The notes: generated by a model from the letters alone, not told the origin. Positions 18,543 to 26,383 are shown, counted from the first letter of the stretch. The stretch: DNA of 64,000 nucleotides from Moorella humiferrea (GCF_039233145.1 NZ_CP136419.1:2330001-2394000); one strand, 5' to 3'. Program-made: numbers and translations.

Positions 18543-18628
18543 CAATATTTAAGAGTTCGCCTTAAGTTTTACAGGTTGGTCTATGCTTTATCTTCTTTTC
18601 GCTTAATTTATTTTTCGCGAAATTTTTC

Positions 18629-18657
18629 TTGACAAATGACATGGAGCTTGCTATGTT
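18629..18657 (+). promoter_or_regulatory. promoter of the MFS gene
   Basis: TTGACA (18629-18634) and TATGTT (18652-18657) have a 17-bp spacer, 41 bp before the ATG. Confidence 0.75.
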
Positions 18658-18697
18658 ATATATGCGTTTATTTCTATATTATTTTTTAGGAGGATAT

Positions 18698-19897
18698 ATG
18701 CAAATGCAACGTAACACCCTTATTCTCATCTTAGGTCTGGCCGGTTTTACCGTTATGGCCGACAACTGGGTGGTTTCACCCATCCTGCCGGCCATAGCCC
18801 GCTCTTTAAATGTTGAAACCGTCCGGGCCGGCCTGTTGATTACGGCCTACATGATCCCCTTCGGCCTGTTCCAACTAATTTTTGGCCCTTTGGCCGACCG
18901 TTACGGTAAGCGCCAGGTAATCAATTTCTCCATGGCCTTATTTACCTTGGGTACAGGCCTCAGCGCACTGGGCTTCAGCCTCACCGGCCTTGCCTTTTAT
19001 CGTGCCTTGACCGGCATCTTTGCCGCCTCGGTAATGCCCATCTCCCTGGCCCTTATCGGCGATGTATTCCCTATCCAGGAGCGCCAGTCCGCCATCGGTA
19101 CTTTTATGGGCATATCCTTCCTTGGCCAGGGCCTAAGTATGGCTATCGGCGGTACTATAGCCTATTTCCTGAGCTGGCGCGGGGTTTTTGCCGCCTACGC
19201 CGTCCTTGCTCTGGTGTCCACCCTGTTGCTTTACACCATCGGCCGCAGGATACCTTCGGTCCGCAATCCCCGAAGCCAGTTCTTCGCCCCCTACCTGCGC
19301 CTTTTGGGGAACACCAAGAGTGCGTCCGTCTACCTGGTAGTGCTCCTCGAAGGTATCCTTATCGTCGGTTCTTTCTCTTATCTCGGAGCCTATATCGCCC
19401 AAACCTATCATTATAATAACTTTGTCATCGGCCTGATTATGACCGCCTTTGGTATCGCCGCCGTTGTGGCCGGGCGTCTCAGCGGTCCGCTGGCGGCCCG
19501 GAACGGCCGGCGCCCGGTACTAATGGCGGGCCTGCTGGCGGCCGCCGCAGCAGACCTCCTCTTTTGGGTTTACGGTCACCAGCTTCCGACGTTAATAGCA
19601 GGAGTGGCCCTGCTGGGCTTGGGTTTCATGCTCGCCCACTCTACCCTCCTTACCATAGCTACGGAATTCGCCGCCCGGGCGCGGGGTACGGCCATGTCCC
19701 TGGTAGCCTTCGCCTTTATGGGTGGCGGCGGCGTTGGGACGGCCATCGGCGGCCGCCTTATCCATGCTTTTAATTTCAGCCGTTTCTTTGCCCTTTATGC
19801 CCTCTGCCTGTTCCTTTTAATCATCCTAGCGTCCCTGGTGGTGCGCGGCGATACTGCCGCCTCGACAGGTATGGAACCGGCCGGCGATACACGCTAA
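18698..19897 (+). CDS. MFS transporter (12 transmembrane segments)
   Basis: This 399-aa major facilitator protein has about twelve hydrophobic segments and the MFS loop motif GPLADRYGKRQV between segments 2 and 3. It is of the drug:H+ antiporter-1 type (AraJ/YdhP/Bcr-like). ATG 18698 has TTAGGAGG at seven bases; the longer frame from TTG 18629 would start inside the promoter. The gene is divergent from arsR-acr3 across a 217-bp region with a promoter on each side, so it may share ArsR control. The substrate is unknown; organic or thiolated arsenicals are possible. Confidence 0.85.
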   Translation: MQMQRNTLILILGLAGFTVMADNWVVSPILPAIARSLNVETVRAGLLITAYMIPFGLFQLIFGPLADRYGKRQVINFSMALFTLGTGLSALGFSLTGLAFYRALTGIFAASVMPISLALIGDVFPIQERQSAIGTFMGISFLGQGLSMAIGGTIAYFLSWRGVFAAYAVLALVSTLLLYTIGRRIPSVRNPRSQFFAPYLRLLGNTKSASVYLVVLLEGILIVGSFSYLGAYIAQTYHYNNFVIGLIMTAFGIAAVVAGRLSGPLAARNGRRPVLMAGLLAAAAADLLFWVYGHQLPTLIAGVALLGLGFMLAHSTLLTIATEFAARARGTAMSLVAFAFMGGGGVGTAIGGRLIHAFNFSRFFALYALCLFLLIILASLVVRGDTAASTGMEPAGDTR

Positions 19898-19912
19898 ATG
19901 GTGGAAGTCCCC

Positions 19913-19941
19913 TTGACTTGGATACCAATTAGTAGTATGAT
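19913..19941 (+). promoter_or_regulatory. promoter of the His/Cys-rich small protein gene
   Basis: TTGACT and TATGAT with a 17-bp spacer start 15 bp after the MFS stop codon. Confidence 0.7.
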
Positions 19942-19945
19942 GTTT

Positions 19946-19980
19946 GTAGCTTATATATGTTAAAAGCATATATAAGCTAC
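19946..19980. promoter_or_regulatory. 14-bp perfect palindrome, probable operator
   Basis: Arms GTAGCTTATATATG and CATATATAAGCTAC flank a 7-base spacer, just downstream of the -10 box where a repressor would block initiation. It lacks a T-run, so it is not a terminator. The PadR-type gene ending at 20217 is the obvious candidate binder; a related TACATATGTA lies before that gene at 20649-20658. Confidence 0.65.
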
Positions 19981-20007
19981 TCAAAAAAATAAAAGGGGAA
20001 AGAAACA

Positions 20008-20220
20008 TTGTGTAACTATGCCGGGCACGGTCCTATTGGTGGTCATGGCTGCGGACCGCGTTGGGGAAGTTGCTGCCGCGGTCATCACCACGGGAGCTTC
20101 CACCGTCGCTTTTTTACCACCGCGGAGAAAAAGTCCCGCCTGGAAGAGTATCTTAAAGAGCTACAGGCCGAAGTGAAGGCCGTGGAGGAAAAGCTGAAGG
20201 AACTGGGAGAAGGGGCTTAA
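20008..20220 (+). CDS. small His/Cys/Gly-rich protein with C-terminal helix
   Basis: This 70-aa protein resembles the DUF5320 group in shape. Residues 1-36 are rich in Cys, His and Gly (MCNYAGHG, GHGCG, SCCRGHHHG) and residues 37-68 form an amphipathic charged helix (EEYLKELQAEVKAVEEKLKEL). The start is TTG 20008 after AGGGGAAAG. It has its own promoter with an operator-like palindrome and overlaps the end of the convergent PadR gene by 4 bp. The PadR protein also has a His/Cys-rich N-terminus of similar flavour, which suggests that both handle the same metal. Function is not known. Confidence 0.65.
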   Translation: MCNYAGHGPIGGHGCGPRWGSCCRGHHHGSFHRRFFTTAEKKSRLEEYLKELQAEVKAVEEKLKELGEGA

Positions 20221-20624
20221 TTCCCCTTCTCCATGTCTTTGTCCTGACCAAAAATAGCTTCGTAACGGCGAAGGAAGGTGTCCAGGGCGGCTTTATTGCG
20301 CCGGATGGTCACCGCCCAGTCGTGAAGGTAATCTATCCCTTCCGGGGTTATCTCATACCTCCGCCGGGCCGGTCCAGGGCCAACTGTCGACCAGTGGGAC
20401 CGCACCAAACCTTCTTCCTCCAGGCGGCGTAAATGGCGGTAGACCGCCCCGGCATCGGGAACGCCTTCCCATAATCCCAGGCGGTTCATGCTTTCCATCA
20501 GTTCGTAACCATGGGTGGGTTTCTCATACAGTAATAATAACAAGCAGGGCTGCATAAAACCTTCCATGCGGGCGCCGCGACAATCGCAGCGGCCATGGTG
20601 GCCGCCGGGACCGTGACCGCACAT
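20217..20624 (-). CDS. PadR-family regulator with metal-binding-like N-terminus
   Basis: The protein has 135 aa. Residues 1-20 are MCGHGPGGHHGRCDCRG-like, unusually rich in His and Cys. They are followed by a PadR winged helix (about 22-95) with LLYEKPTHGYELME, AVYRHLRRLEEEGLV and a C-terminal dimerisation helix. ATG 20624 follows AGGAAGTGG. It converges with the small His/Cys-rich gene and its 3' end overlaps it by 4 bp. PadR proteins repress by binding AT-rich palindromes, and one lies at 19946-19980. A metal-responsive role is inferred from the N-terminus only. Confidence 0.8.
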   Translation of the reverse strand: MCGHGPGGHHGRCDCRGARMEGFMQPCLLLLLYEKPTHGYELMESMNRLGLWEGVPDAGAVYRHLRRLEEEGLVRSHWSTVGPGPARRRYEITPEGIDYLHDWAVTIRRNKAALDTFLRRYEAIFGQDKDMEKGN

Positions 20625-20787
20625 GGGACCACTTCCTATCTGTTATTTACATATGTATGTTGCTAACACAATTTAAAGATAAAACATTAATTCTCTGCTG
20701 TCAACATAAGGGACAGCAAGCTGTAAAAAATCTTAATCCCCAGTAAAAACTCAGTAAAAACTAAGGAAGGCAGAAAGGAGCAGAGCT

Positions 20788-21270
20788 GTGTTTACCCTCT
20801 TTCTCTATCTCTTGGCCTTGGGGGGGCTGGTGTTTTCCTTCATCAAAGACCGGCAAAAAACAAAAATGGCCGTGATGAAAGGATGGAAGGCCTTTACCAA
20901 CATCTTACCCGATTTTGCCGTCGTGCTGGCCCTGATAGGTATCATGCTCACTTACCTGTCACCTCACACCATTGCCACCCTGGTAGGCAAAAGCAGCGGT
21001 TTTTGGGGCATGCTGGCTAGCTCCATAGTCGGCTCCATCACCCTCATCCCCGGTTTCGTCGCCTTCCCCCTGGCCAAATCCCTCCTCGACCGGGGCGCCG
21101 GTATCATGCAGATGGCCGTCTTTGTCTCCACCTTGATGATGGTGGGCGTCGTCACCGCTCCCCTGGAAAGCAGGTATTTCGGTAAAAAAGAAACTATCCT
21201 CCGTAATTCTTTAAGCTATGTCTTTTCCTTTATCGTGGCTATTATCATCGGGATGGTGGTGGGATCGTGA
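20788..21270 (+). CDS. half-size COG0701 permease, first half
   Basis: This 160-aa membrane protein has about four hydrophobic segments. It resembles one half of the COG0701 (DUF318/ArsP-like) permeases encoded full length at 36766 and 38749. Features include NILPDFAVVLALIGIML and GFVAFPLAKSLLDRGAG. The start is GTG 20788 after AAAGGAGCAGAGC. The stop overlaps the start of the next gene (GTGA at 21267-21270), so both halves are made together and probably form a heterodimer. It lacks the PFCSCST-type cysteine motif of the full-length copies, so thiol-based arsenical recognition is less certain. Confidence 0.7.
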   Translation: MFTLFLYLLALGGLVFSFIKDRQKTKMAVMKGWKAFTNILPDFAVVLALIGIMLTYLSPHTIATLVGKSSGFWGMLASSIVGSITLIPGFVAFPLAKSLLDRGAGIMQMAVFVSTLMMVGVVTAPLESRYFGKKETILRNSLSYVFSFIVAIIIGMVVGS

Positions 21271-21809
21271 ACTTACTTAACTTAATTAAAACTTACCGCT
21301 ACTTTTTATTAATTATCCTCTTTGATTTGATAATAACAATCTTTCATCCAGACACCGGCTTAACAATTTTCAAATACACCGCCGGCAACTTTGCCGAGAT
21401 GCTCGCCATCATCCCGCCGATTTTTCTCCTCCTGGGCCTGCTGGATGTCTGGGTGCCGCGGGAAACTATTATCCGCTACCTGGGTGAAGGTTCCGGCTTA
21501 AAGGGTATTGTCTTAAGCATAGTGCTGGGGGCGGCCGCCGCCGGGCCCCTCTACGGCGCCTTCCCGGTGGCCGCCGTCATGGCAAAGAAGGGTACTAAAT
21601 ACAGGAACATTATTATTTTTCTCTGTTCCTGGGCGACTTTAAAAATCCCCATGTTTCTCTTTGAAATGTCAGCCTTGGGCATAAAGTTCGCCCTTACCCG
21701 CTGGCTGGTCAACGTCCCCGGGATACTGGCCATTGCTTATTTTATCGATCGCCTTATAGACGCGGAAGACAAAGCGGAATTCTACCGGCGCCAGATGGCA
21801 AATCCATAG
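21267..21809 (+). CDS. half-size COG0701 permease, second half
   Basis: This 180-aa membrane protein has about five hydrophobic segments. It complements the preceding half: LLGLLDVWVPRETIIRYLGEGSG matches the LVGLLQEYIPAATIQRVLSG region of the full-length permease at 36766, and GPLYGAFPVAAVMAKKG matches the second repeat core. It starts at GTG 21267, overlapping the previous stop. The pair is therefore a split form of the permease rather than a frameshifted gene, since each half has its own start and coupling. The substrate is unknown. Confidence 0.7.
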   Translation: MNLLNLIKTYRYFLLIILFDLIITIFHPDTGLTIFKYTAGNFAEMLAIIPPIFLLLGLLDVWVPRETIIRYLGEGSGLKGIVLSIVLGAAAAGPLYGAFPVAAVMAKKGTKYRNIIIFLCSWATLKIPMFLFEMSALGIKFALTRWLVNVPGILAIAYFIDRLIDAEDKAEFYRRQMANP

Positions 21810-21810
21810 T

Positions 21811-22326
21811 TTATTCCAGCAGCCCCTGCAGGGCGTTAAAGCGTTCACTATTGTCCGGCTCTGCCAGGGGCGGGCAATCCGCCAGGGCGTTCTCACCGCT
21901 CAGCAACCTGGCGGCAAAGGCCAGGCAGGTCAACTGGCCGCACCGGCGGCAATTGGTCCCGGGCAGCCATTTGTATATTTGCAGGGCTGTGGGCCTTTCC
22001 TTTTTGACGAAAGTGGGCGGGATTTCCTTTTGCCGCCGGTGGGTATCGTTGATTAAATCTTTGAGCCAGTCCAGCACCTGGAGGGCGTCCGTCATATTGA
22101 CGGCCTTGGCCATTGTAAGCTTGCGGGGGTAGAGGGTAATCAACCTGAACTCTTTCATAAAAGTCAGGTTTTTGCCGTAATGGTTATATACGGCATTCTT
22201 AATCACGGTATTAAGATAAGGTAATAACTCCTCAATGTCCCGGCTCAAAACCGCCTGCAGGCGGATCTTCTCTGCATCGGCCAGGCAAGTTTCCACTTTG
22301 GTGATGTCTATTTTTTCCAGAAACAC
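21811..22326 (-). CDS. Fe-S cluster (PF04060-type) protein
   Basis: This 171-aa protein has a C-terminal four-cysteine motif of the PF04060 Fe-S type: NCRRCGQLTCLAFAARLLSG...DCPPL. This domain occurs in the corrinoid Fe-S protein large subunit, in RACo-like and in RnfB proteins. The N-terminal 110 residues are not recognised (DITKVETCLADAEKIRLQAV and on). GTG 22326 is chosen because GGGGAGG precedes it; the frame extends to 22374. It converges with the split permease, with one base between stops, and lies downstream of the cysteine desulfurase on the same strand. An Fe-S redox or corrinoid-linked role is likely but not specified. Confidence 0.7.
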   Translation of the reverse strand: MFLEKIDITKVETCLADAEKIRLQAVLSRDIEELLPYLNTVIKNAVYNHYGKNLTFMKEFRLITLYPRKLTMAKAVNMTDALQVLDWLKDLINDTHRRQKEIPPTFVKKERPTALQIYKWLPGTNCRRCGQLTCLAFAARLLSGENALADCPPLAEPDNSERFNALQGLLE

Positions 22327-22417
22327 AGGCAGTACCTCCCCTCTGTCCGCTACTCTCATGAGTGTCAAACACAACCATCATGAAAATGGTCTAAAATAGC
22401 GAAGTTTCTCAAACGCT

Positions 22418-23569
22418 TCAGCTTGATATTTCAATAATCTCCTTTATCGCCGCTAAAAAGGCATCTATCTCTTCCGCGGTATTGAAATAACCCACGCTGG
22501 CCCGCACCGTTCCCCGCTCCAGGGTGCCGATGGTTTTATGGGCTAGGGGCGCGCAGTGCAGGCCCACCCGGACCATAATATCGTGGCCCTCGTCCAGGGC
22601 GTAGGCCACCTCTTCCGGGGCTAGCTCTTTTAGGTTGAAGGACACCACGCCCACCTTGCGCTCCGTTTCCCGGGGGCCATAGACGGTCACCCCAGGTAAG
22701 CCTGCCAGCCCCGCCAGCATCCTGGCCGTCAGCTCTTCCTCGTGGGCACGGATACGGTCGATCCCCTGGTTAAGTATATATTCCACCGCCGCTTTAAGGC
22801 CGGCGATACCTACCATATTCAATGTCCCGGCCTCAAAGCGGTCCGGCAAATTCTCCGGCATATACTCCAGGCGGGACACCGACCCGGTCCCCCCTTCCTT
22901 CAAGGAACGCAAATCCAAACCGGGACGTATATAGAGACCGCCGGTACCCGTAGGGCCGAGTAAGCCTTTATGACCGGTGAAGGCCAGGAAATCGATATCT
23001 AGTTCCCGGACATCGATGGGATATGCCCCGGCCGTCTGGGCGGCGTCCAGCAGAACCGGCACCCCGTACCGGTGGGCCGCGGCCGTAATTGCCTGTACCG
23101 GCATCACCGTTCCCGTAACATTGGAGGCGTGGGTGCAGACCAGCAGGCGCGTTTCCTCCCGGAAGGCCGCATCCAACTCTGGCATTAACAGTTCGCCGTC
23201 TTCCCGGCAGGGCACCACGGTAATGCTTATACCGCGTTCCTTCTCCAGGGTTTTCAAACAGCGCCAGACGGCATTATGTTCCATAGCCGTAGTAATGACA
23301 TGATCGCCGGGGTTCAACCAGCCCTTGAGGACCAGGTTGATTGCCTCGGTGGCGTTGGCCGTAAAGACGATGCGAGTGGCGTCATTAATGTTAAATAACT
23401 TCCCCAGTAGCCGCCGGCACTGGAAGACTATCTCTTCCGCCGCCAGGGCGCGGCGGTAACCGCCACGACCGGCGCTAGCCCCGATATTCTTCATAAAATG
23501 CTCCATGGCCTGCCAGACCGCCGGCGGCTTGGGAAAGGTGGTAGCGGCGTTATCCAGGTAAATGGCCAC
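22418..23569 (-). CDS. cysteine desulfurase family protein (class V aminotransferase)
   Basis: This 383-aa PLP enzyme releases sulfur from cysteine as a protein persulfide for Fe-S clusters or thiolation. It has the N-terminal YLDNAATTFPKP, the PLP lysine in FTGHKGLLGPTGTGGLY, and the C-terminal loop RVGLHCAPLAHKTIGT that carries the persulfide cysteine. This matches the subgroup often annotated TIGR01977. It starts at GTG 23569 after GGGGGTG. A hairpin with a T-run separates it from the upstream DGC/H-protein cluster, so it may be partly read-through. Its position suggests sulfur supply to that cluster. Confidence 0.9.
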   Translation of the reverse strand: MAIYLDNAATTFPKPPAVWQAMEHFMKNIGASAGRGGYRRALAAEEIVFQCRRLLGKLFNINDATRIVFTANATEAINLVLKGWLNPGDHVITTAMEHNAVWRCLKTLEKERGISITVVPCREDGELLMPELDAAFREETRLLVCTHASNVTGTVMPVQAITAAAHRYGVPVLLDAAQTAGAYPIDVRELDIDFLAFTGHKGLLGPTGTGGLYIRPGLDLRSLKEGGTGSVSRLEYMPENLPDRFEAGTLNMVGIAGLKAAVEYILNQGIDRIRAHEEELTARMLAGLAGLPGVTVYGPRETERKVGVVSFNLKELAPEEVAYALDEGHDIMVRVGLHCAPLAHKTIGTLERGTVRASVGYFNTAEEIDAFLAAIKEIIEISS

Positions 23570-23616
23570 TGTTTACACCCCCTGCCCGTCCTCTAAACAT
23601 CTCCAGCAACGGAAAA

Positions 23617-23641
23617 AGGGAGGATCTCGTTTATCCTCCCT
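23617..23641 (-). terminator. terminator or attenuator between the Trx-like gene and the cysteine desulfurase
   Basis: The stem AGGGAGGA/TCCTCCCT with a 9-base loop is followed, on the minus strand, by TTTTTCC. Confidence 0.75.
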
Positions 23642-23657
23642 GCCCGCTCCCGGCCAA

Positions 23658-23990
23658 TTAAGCCAGAAGCCCTTCAACCTCTTTTATAATTTCGTCAAAG
23701 GGGATATCTCCGGCATAACGCGGCGTGCCGTCGACCACTACCAGGGGCGCCGGGTAAGGGCCGTTAGTAAGGGCCCGCAGCTCTGACGGCACCTGATTCC
23801 GGGGTACTGCCCGGAGGTCGATGTAAACCGCCTCCGCCTGCCCGACGAACTTTTCCTCAAGCTGCTGCTGCAACTCGCCGACCTGCTTTTTAATCGCTGC
23901 CGTGGTCATGGCCGCACCGCCGCCACAACCGCAACCGCAGCCACCCCCGCTACTCGGGTAATCATAAATCTCCACTTTCACTTTAGCCAT
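23658..23990 (-). CDS. thioredoxin-like small protein with Gly/Cys-rich insert
   Basis: This 110-aa protein opens with a beta strand (VKVEIYDYP) followed by a striking Gly/Cys run (GGGCGCGCGGG, residues 15-25), then a helix and VYIDLRAVP. Its end PLVVVDGTPRYAGDIPFDEIIKEVEG looks like the C-terminal part of a thioredoxin or glutaredoxin fold. The Cys-Gly alternation could bind a soft metal(loid) or act as a redox site. ATG 23990 follows AGGAGGG. It is the last gene before the hairpin, 8 bp after a DGC gene. No exact family is recognised. Confidence 0.6.
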   Translation of the reverse strand: MAKVKVEIYDYPSSGGGCGCGCGGGAAMTTAAIKKQVGELQQQLEEKFVGQAEAVYIDLRAVPRNQVPSELRALTNGPYPAPLVVVDGTPRYAGDIPFDEIIKEVEGLLA

Positions 23991-23998
23991 TTTTAACT

Positions 23999-24418
23999 TT
24001 AACCCTCCTGCTTAATTTTTGTCACCTGCTCCAGGATAGCGGCCGCCACATGATCCACCATGGCCTTCTGCTCCCCTGTAAGCTCCCTAATGGATAAAGT
24101 GCCTTCGCCGATGTCTTCTTTGGCAATAAGATCGGTAACAACCACCTTGCCGCTCACCGGCCCGCTCAAGGCTTCGGTGGCCTTTAAAGCGCAACATTTT
24201 TCGCACCCGTCAATGGTTATCGTGGGATAATCGCGGGCGAAGTTGCGTTCTTCCTCGCCGCCGGCCATAAACAGCGGCAGGCATATAGTTACGAAATTAT
24301 AGCCCGGCCTGATGGAGCGCAGCACTTTCTGGGTGGCCAGGCGGGAAATGGTCCCCCCGGGGCAGGCCTCGCCGCTGCAGGAAATCAGGCCCACCGATAA
24401 TCTTCCTTCTTCGCTCAT
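23999..24418 (-). CDS. DGC-domain putative zinc-binding protein
   Basis: This 139-aa protein has the DGC core ITIDGCEKCCALKATE (about residues 70-85) and an N-terminal LISCSGEACPGGT cysteine loop. DGC proteins (COG4273) are small predicted metal-binding proteins named after the Asp-Gly-Cys motif; no activity is established. ATG 24418 follows GGAGGAG. It is one of three consecutive DGC genes in this operon, and the three differ strongly in sequence, so they are old paralogues with separate tasks. Confidence 0.8.
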   Translation of the reverse strand: MSEEGRLSVGLISCSGEACPGGTISRLATQKVLRSIRPGYNFVTICLPLFMAGGEEERNFARDYPTITIDGCEKCCALKATEALSGPVSGKVVVTDLIAKEDIGEGTLSIRELTGEQKAMVDHVAAAILEQVTKIKQEG

Positions 24419-24441
24419 GCTTTCTCCTCCCCCACAGGCGT

Positions 24442-24864
24442 TTATTTCTCCTCGCTGGCGTCATACCAGCGGTCGACTTTACCGGCCAGGTCGGCAGCCA
24501 GCTCGTCGGCAATCTGCCACCCTGCCGCCGTCAAGTGAGCGGCGGTACCGGCATCGACACCTCGGTGGTTGCGGAAGGCATCCACGGCGCGGACCCTTTC
24601 CACCACCACGCCGCCGGCCTGTTCGACGTTCTTGGCCGCGCAGAGCTTTGGGCAGCCGTCCACGGTAATGCACCTGGCCCCGTTGATCTCCTTCCTGGCC
24701 TCATCGTCGCCGTAAACCAGAAGGGCCAGGCACATGGTCGCCGCTTTATCGGGCCGCAGCTCTTTTACGGTCTTTAAAACTGCTTCCCGGCCCAGGAGGC
24801 CGTACATCTTGCCGATGCCGCTACAGGGGATGACGTAAACTTTGCGGAAGCTATTTCCCGGCAT
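24442..24864 (-). CDS. DGC-domain putative zinc-binding protein
   Basis: This 140-aa protein is the second DGC member: CITVDGCPKLCAAKNVEQAGG (about residues 65-85) with an N-terminal VIPCSGIGKMYGLLG loop containing a conserved cysteine. ATG 24864 overlaps the end of the upstream fusion gene by 14 bp, so translation is coupled. The C-terminal half is a helical DUF1847-like tail. Metal or metalloid binding is inferred from the motif only. Confidence 0.8.
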   Translation of the reverse strand: MPGNSFRKVYVIPCSGIGKMYGLLGREAVLKTVKELRPDKAATMCLALLVYGDDEARKEINGARCITVDGCPKLCAAKNVEQAGGVVVERVRAVDAFRNHRGVDAGTAAHLTAAGWQIADELAADLAGKVDRWYDASEEK

Positions 24865-25723
24865 TGAAATCAGCCACCTTTTCCTTCAATACTTCCAGAT
24901 AGCGCCGCCCGTCCAGTAAAAATTCGCGGTCAGCCTCAAAATTGGTCAGTTCCAGTTCGGCAATCCAGCCCTTTTCATAGGGGTTTTCATTGATGAGTTC
25001 CGGCGCCTCCAGGACGGCTTCATTAATGGCCACCACTCTACCGGTAACCGGGGAAACCAGCTCATACACCGCCTTGGCCGATTCGATGGTTCCCATCTCG
25101 CCGAATTGCTCCACTTCCGTACCTGGGTCGGGGGGCGTGACAAAGGTGATATCGGAAAGGTTCTGCTGCAGGTAGTCGCTGATGCCTACGCGGCCCCTGT
25201 TCCCCTCTACCTGCACCCAGCAGTCGTTCTCGTTGAAGTAAAAGCCTTCCAGGGGGACCCGGAAGATAAACTTATCGTGGCGATGGATAGCGTATTCCAC
25301 AGGGCCGGCAAAAAGACCGGTGTTTTCTTCCGATGCCCGGCCGGCTCCCTGTTCCATGAATACAGGCTGCCAGGAGCGCCAGACATCCTCTACAAAGGCC
25401 GCCGCCCCTGCCCCCAGCCGCCAGTCCGGGCCGGGATTATAGTCCCTCTTTTTAGCTTCTTCGGCCATGGTTATCTTGCGGGAAATCTTCAGGTTATTAT
25501 TGGCGGCAATGCGGCTGGCGCAGCGGGTGGCGCAGCCGTCGATAACTATGAGGTTTCCTTCCTGGAGGAGGGAGGCATAACGGGACGGCGCCGTCTGGTA
25601 AAGCACCGGGCAGATGATCTCGCCGTCCATAGCTGCCGCCATTTTGAGGGCCAGTTCCCGGGCCAGGCAGCCGGCTTCTTTATCCAGGCCGTTACAGGGT
25701 AAGATAACATACTTTGCCGCCAC
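24851..25723 (-). CDS. fusion of DGC domain and glycine-cleavage H-protein-like lipoyl domain
   Basis: The protein has 290 aa. Residues 1-90 are a DGC domain (Cys10, Cys19, IDGCATRC at 61-68). Residues about 140-288 are an H-protein fold: WVQVEGNRGRVGISDYLQ, then FGEMGTIESAKAVYELVSP with Lys217 at the position lipoylated in GcvH, then INENPYEKGW. No other glycine cleavage gene is in the window. Lipoate-binding H-like proteins (LbpA) occur beside sHdr genes in sulfur oxidation, and here an HdrA-like gene and a ferredoxin lie directly upstream. A dithiol lipoyl arm could carry sulfur or bind As(III). The DGC-H fusion itself is not one I recognise. It starts at GTG 25723. Confidence 0.85.
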   Translation of the reverse strand: MAAKYVILPCNGLDKEAGCLARELALKMAAAMDGEIICPVLYQTAPSRYASLLQEGNLIVIDGCATRCASRIAANNNLKISRKITMAEEAKKRDYNPGPDWRLGAGAAAFVEDVWRSWQPVFMEQGAGRASEENTGLFAGPVEYAIHRHDKFIFRVPLEGFYFNENDCWVQVEGNRGRVGISDYLQQNLSDITFVTPPDPGTEVEQFGEMGTIESAKAVYELVSPVTGRVVAINEAVLEAPELINENPYEKGWIAELELTNFEADREFLLDGRRYLEVLKEKVADFNAGK

Positions 25724-25725
25724 GG

Positions 25726-26013
25726 CTATTTACCCCCTTCTTGCTGGCGCAGGGCCTTGATTGTTTCCAGGACGCGGGATTTTTCGGGAAAGGAAATGGC
25801 GTCGGGTCCGCAGGTCTTGGCGCAGGCGCGACAGAAGACGACACAATTGTTGGGATTGGCCACGATAAGCCGGGGCTCTTCCTCACGGATTTCATATACC
25901 TGGTGGGGACAGAATTTAGCGCACTCCAGGCAGTAGTTGCACCTGGTATAATCAATCACCGGCGCCCAGGTGATCTTATCCCGCGGGACGCCCATAAAGG
26001 TAGTTTCAGCCAT
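25726..26013 (-). CDS. 2[4Fe-4S] ferredoxin-like protein
   Basis: This 95-aa protein has two cysteine groups: CNYCLECAKFCP and CVVFCRACAKTCGP. The second is spaced irregularly (CX3CX2CX3C), which resembles ferredoxins with one atypical cluster site. ATG 26013 after GGGAGGCGCG is preferred over the longer frame. It overlaps the HdrA-like gene by 8 bp and is followed after 2 bp by the DGC-H fusion. It probably carries electrons between the HdrA-like protein and the lipoyl or thiol partner. Confidence 0.82.
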   Translation of the reverse strand: MAETTFMGVPRDKITWAPVIDYTRCNYCLECAKFCPHQVYEIREEEPRLIVANPNNCVVFCRACAKTCGPDAISFPEKSRVLETIKALRQQEGGK

Positions 26014-26383
26014 TGGCTCGCGCCTCCCAATCTTTAAGGGCGTCGGCAACTTTCTGGAAGGCTTCTTCGGTGGTCAAATCGCGGATATCCAGGGGGTAAA
26101 AATCGGTCTTCATATCCATCCCGGCTGCCGTCAAGGCGTCCCGGAACATTTTATTCTGCATGTTGGGGGCACAGGCGGCAATCATGACCCTGCGGTGGGC
26201 CTTGAGGAAGTCGGCCAGGAAGCGGTCGCCGTCCTCCTCGCATAACTGGGGATGGATAAACCCATACTCCACCGGTAACTCAACCCGTACGCGGTTAATA
26301 AAGTCCCAGATGTCCATCTTGGCAAACCCCGGGCATTTGCCGGTGCAGACGCACATGATCAAACCCGGCCTTTCTTGAAGCAT
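26006..26383 (-). CDS. HdrA-like N-terminal domain protein
   Basis: This 125-aa protein matches the beginning of heterodisulfide reductase HdrA and related proteins. The segments are MCVCTGKCPGF (a cysteine loop like the Fe-S site before the flavin domain), then FIHPQLCEEDG, then RRVMIAACAPNMQNKMFRDALTAAG, which is equivalent to the VVAACSPRMHEPTF region, and FYPLDIRDLT. The FAD domain of full HdrA is absent. It is the first gene of the operon, with a consensus promoter 60 bp upstream. It suggests Fe-S-based electron transfer to or from a thiol, but the exact reaction is unknown. Confidence 0.75.
   Translation of the reverse strand: MLQERPGLIMCVCTGKCPGFAKMDIWDFINRVRVELPVEYGFIHPQLCEEDGDRFLADFLKAHRRVMIAACAPNMQNKMFRDALTAAGMDMKTDFYPLDIRDLTTEEAFQKVADALKDWEARANG

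Noticed and set aside
24851-25723. A normal glycine cleavage H protein
   Set aside because: It is twice the usual length, has an N-terminal DGC domain, and there are no gcvT/gcvP genes nearby.
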